Assembly: GCA_013349405.1 (NCBI GenBank)
Contig: DUZS01000005.1
Span: 62,001-126,000, forward strand
Length of the DNA stretch: 64,000 nt
Direction: 5' to 3'
Source: Desulfuromonadales bacterium
Lineage (GTDB): Bacteria > Desulfobacterota > Desulfuromonadia > Geobacterales > Pseudopelobacteraceae
Shown piece by piece: positions 62,083 to 64,000 of this stretch (the first letter of the stretch is position 1; each line of letters starts with the position of its first letter). The notes below the pieces were generated by a model. That model was not told the origin of the DNA, did no database searches, and saw only the letters and a program-made list of their open reading frames with translations. The position numbers were made by a program, and so were the translations under genes.

Positions 62083-62106
62083 AGAGGTTGCCGTAGAGGT
62101 TGCTGT
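62083..62106. repeat. Tandem arm-type sites, right end of element 1
   Basis: AGAGGTTGCCGT (62083-62094) and AGAGGTTGCTGT (62095-62106), one base different from each other, matching the pair at the left end in the same orientation. Confidence 0.65.
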
Positions 62107-62120
62107 ATCGATTTTAGACA

Positions 62121-62154
62121 AACAAAAAGGGCTGCAAAACATCTGCAACCCCTT
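62121..62154 (-). terminator. Minus-strand terminator beside the right tRNA fragment
   Basis: An 11 bp stem (plus 62126-62136 with 62144-62154, G-U pairs only in the minus RNA) followed by UUUUUGUUUG. The element carries it with its tRNA 3' end, so that a tRNA restored by integration keeps a terminator. Confidence 0.7.
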
Positions 62155-62162
62155 GTTTTTAT

Positions 62163-62207
62163 TGGCGTCCCCGAGACGATTCGAACGTCCGGCCCCTTCC
62201 TTAGGAG
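62163..62207 (-). other. tRNA-Arg(CCU) 3' fragment, second attachment site
   Basis: The same segment as at 50965, from the anticodon loop to CCA, with two differences that swap the 51-63 base pair of the T-stem (U-A to A-U), so the stem is kept. The 5' half is absent here too. Confidence 0.85.
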
Positions 62208-62351
62208 TAAATGTATATAGTTGTTTCAAATGGTTTCCATCATCCTCTATCATACCCACTAACCCACCATAAAACCTTGACATTTAAGCGTTTATCCTGT
62301 ATTTTAGATTCATGTTGGTTCAATTGAAATCAGTGAAGCACAGCATTCTAT

Positions 62352-62386
62352 TACAGCACTACTACAGCATGACTTGTTGTGCTGTA
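62352..62386. repeat. Possible arm-type sites of element 2
   Basis: TACAGCA at 62352 and 62363 and inverted TGCTGTA at 62380, just before the second integrase. TGCTGTA is shared with the boxes of element 1. Confidence 0.35.
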
Positions 62387-62406
62387 GTCAGGAACAGGGG
62401 GACGTT

Positions 62407-63681
62407 ATGAAGGTTACAACATTTACCGACACCATGATTAAGAAGCTGAAACCGGAAGAGAAAAAATATACTCGATCCGAAGGCAACGGCTTCACAATAC
62501 GTATAATGCCTTCTGGCGTCAAGTCATGGCTCTACCTTTTCAATTTTGACGGTAATCGTCTTGAAATGAATTTCGGCATTTATCCTGTTGTTTCCCTTGA
62601 GACAGCACGACAAAAATTTGAAGATGCCAAGAAGAAAGTTAAAAACGGTATCAACCCAAAAGAGGAAGAAGAGAACAACGCAGAGGCCAGACGCAAAGCT
62701 CCCACTGTTGCCGATCTTATAGACGATTACATCAACAAACACGCCAAGAAGTTCAAAAAGTCATGGAAAGATGATGAACGACTTTTGAACAAAGAAATAA
62801 TTGCTGAAGCTAAATGGGGTAAGCGTAAAGCTGCTGATATTACCAAGCGTGATATGACACTATTACTTGAAAGCATCGTTGATCGTGGCACACCAGCCAT
62901 GAGCAATCAAGTTTTAAAGATTGTACGCAAGATGTTCAACTTTGCCGTTGAACGTGACATCTTACAACACACACCATGTACAGGCGTTAAAGCTCTTGCC
63001 CCCAATACCAGCCGTGAACGCACCTTGAATGAATCCGAAATAAAAACCTTATGGGGAAAGCTGAATAATGCCGCTGTATCCGATGAAATCAAGGGAGCTT
63101 TGAAACTAATACTGATTACAGCACAACGCCCTGGAGAAGTTACAGGGATGCACACAAGCGAGATTGACGGGCAATGGTGGACTATTCCCGCAGAGAGATC
63201 AAAGAACGGTAAGGAACATAGAGTCTATTTGACTGCTACAGCACTTGAGATCATCACCGAAGCAATAGCCCAAGCCAAAAAAACACGAGAAATGCCAGCA
63301 GATGCAAAATACAGCGGTTATATTTTCCCATGTCCTCATAAAAAGAAAATTCAGTCCATTGATTCACATGCTTTGCCTGTTGCTGTCAGACGTAACCTTG
63401 CATGGCCGTTGAATGATGATAAGGGGAAGCCTCTTTATCTGGAGGACGGCACACCAGCAACCGAGAACAGATTAGGAGTTGATCAGTTCACGCCCCACGA
63501 TCTACGGAGAACAGCGGCAACATTCATGGGCGGTATGGGTTACATGGATGAAATAATTGACGCCATACTCAATCATGTCAAACAAGGCATCATCCGCACA
63601 TACAACCGCCACGGATACGATAAGGAAAAACAGGAAGCTCTTGAATCATGGGAAAAGAAATTAACCACCATAGTTAGCTGA
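62407..63681 (+). CDS. Tyrosine integrase with DUF4102 domain (element 2)
   Basis: A 424 aa homologue of the integrase at 51194, similar over its length, with identical stretches such as NFAVERDILQHTPCTGVKAL. Catalytic residues: TAQRPGEV, HDLRRT, LNHVKQG and Tyr in TYNRHGYD. ATG 62407 (GGGGGA upstream) rather than the ORF start at 62374. Far more AT-rich codons than the first integrase. It has ~25 residues near 285-315 that the first one lacks. Confidence 0.93.
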   Translation: MKVTTFTDTMIKKLKPEEKKYTRSEGNGFTIRIMPSGVKSWLYLFNFDGNRLEMNFGIYPVVSLETARQKFEDAKKKVKNGINPKEEEENNAEARRKAPTVADLIDDYINKHAKKFKKSWKDDERLLNKEIIAEAKWGKRKAADITKRDMTLLLESIVDRGTPAMSNQVLKIVRKMFNFAVERDILQHTPCTGVKALAPNTSRERTLNESEIKTLWGKLNNAAVSDEIKGALKLILITAQRPGEVTGMHTSEIDGQWWTIPAERSKNGKEHRVYLTATALEIITEAIAQAKKTREMPADAKYSGYIFPCPHKKKIQSIDSHALPVAVRRNLAWPLNDDKGKPLYLEDGTPATENRLGVDQFTPHDLRRTAATFMGGMGYMDEIIDAILNHVKQGIIRTYNRHGYDKEKQEALESWEKKLTTIVS

Positions 63682-64000
63682 AACGTAAACCACACACAGT
63701 ATGCCAGTCCCATCATCTTCCAAGGAATCATATTGTATATATTTGAACACAATGTATCTGCTCTTGTACTGACACATATAGTGATCACTTGTTGCCGATA
63801 GCCTGAAATCATTTTCATCAGTTTGAATGCGTCTTACATGCTTGATCATTTTTTCAAAAGTTTCATTTTTGACAGTTTCAAAGTACGCAAGGGCACAGTG
63901 CGTAAGTCTAAGAAACTTCACATGTGAATTTGGTTTTCCTGCATACCGTTTATTCAGCCAAGCAACATAATCGCTGAACTCCAGCAATCCACCCTTTTCT
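63661..64000 (-). CDS. Hypothetical protein (partial at window end)
   Basis: A frame open from the window edge to TAA 63661, at least 113 codons; the start may lie beyond 64000. It contains LEFSDYVAWLNKRYAGKPNS and SATSDHYMCQYKSRYIVFKY. Its 3' end overlaps the integrase end by 21 bp, convergent. AT-rich, probably cargo of element 2. No family is recognised. Confidence 0.5.
   Translation of the reverse strand, partial: EKGGLLEFSDYVAWLNKRYAGKPNSHVKFLRLTHCALAYFETVKNETFEKMIKHVRRIQTDENDFRLSATSDHYMCQYKSRYIVFKYIQYDSLEDDGTGILCVVYVSANYGG

Larger units (their letters stand above)
61121..62160. other. Noncoding region with hairpins, right end of element 1
   Basis: About 1 kb with GC-rich chance frames but no convincing gene. 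It holds a long hairpin at 61445, a minus-strand terminator at 61524, a CCGTATC/GATACGG hairpin near 61685-61705, three ACGTCA-type palindromes (near 61611, 61673, 61716) and the right arm sites. This could be an origin or control region. Confidence 0.45.
50961..62210. mobile_element. Integrative element 1 at tRNA-Arg(CCU)
   Basis: An 11.25 kb element bounded by 52 bp direct repeats (50961-51012 and 62159-62210) from the 3' part of tRNA-Arg(CCU). It has an integrase next to the left end, AGAGGTTGCTGT tandem boxes just inside both ends, an AlpA regulator, a Toprim/DUF3987 replication-type protein, a HigBA pair and AT-rich cargo. No conjugation genes are seen, so it is likely a mobilisable or satellite-type island. 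Confidence 0.8.
62159..64000. mobile_element. Integrative element 2, left end (partial)
   Basis: Starts at the second tRNA-Arg(CCU) fragment with a second DUF4102 integrase at 62407. The layout copies the left end of element 1. It leaves the window on the right, where the intact tRNA-Arg should lie. Confidence 0.7.

Overview
The window looks like chromosomal DNA of a Geobacter-like member of the Desulfuromonadota. I infer this from the mid-50s GC impression (by eye, not computed), the recCBD layout, a Cys-type formate dehydrogenase next to sulfhydrogenase-like subunits, HDOD and GGDEF/EAL signalling proteins, a bacteriohemerythrin, a PEP-CTERM protein, a GSU2403-like protein and an MXAN_5187-like protein. 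No rRNA is present. The only tRNA sequence is two 3' fragments of tRNA-Arg(CCU) that serve as attachment sites.

Bases 1-42050 are mostly core genome: recC (partial)-recB-recD; a DUF2062 protein; an MTA phosphorylase; an HDOD-histidine kinase with its response regulator-PAS-GGDEF-EAL partner; moeA-nfo; a TetR regulator; uvrA; a hemerythrin; glmU followed by a three-gene formate dehydrogenase module; mfd and an MFS transporter; a HAD hydrolase; a probable sigma-54 transcription unit encoding a membrane protein with c-di-GMP-binding-like (MshEN) repeats plus a CAP domain, and a PEP-CTERM protein; ispF, an RlmI-like methyltransferase, mogA, a pseudouridine synthase and pfkA; and a peptidase/YgiN/YgiD cluster. 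Three diverged copies of a ~90-100 bp palindromic repeat each lie between convergent genes. A GC-rich palindromic element is inserted in frame within mfd, and a 109 bp inverted-repeat element lies between pfkA and the peptidase gene.

Bases 42200-50950 form an accessory zone: two divergent hipBA modules with candidate operators, a SEC-C protein followed by a frameshifted remnant, an HTH-nucleotidyltransferase whose HEPN partner is truncated, a GSU2403-type nucleotidyltransferase-fold protein flanked by TGCA-type palindromes, and scraps of antitoxin and ATP-binding genes.

Bases 50961-62210 are an integrative element bounded by 52 bp tRNA-Arg(CCU) 3'-end repeats. Tandem AGAGGTTGCTGT boxes, probably arm sites, lie just inside both ends. 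It carries a tyrosine integrase, a HigBA-type pair, an AT-rich four-gene operon (DUF488, DUF488, dual-OB protein, and an acyl-carrier-protein/hotdog fusion), an exported HNH protein, a Toprim/DUF3987 replication protein, DUF5659 and AlpA proteins and a second recombinase. A second related element begins at 62159 with its own integrase and leaves the window. The DUF488/dual-OB/ACP operon is the best candidate for an undescribed system. The MshEN-CAP/PEP-CTERM unit is the second.
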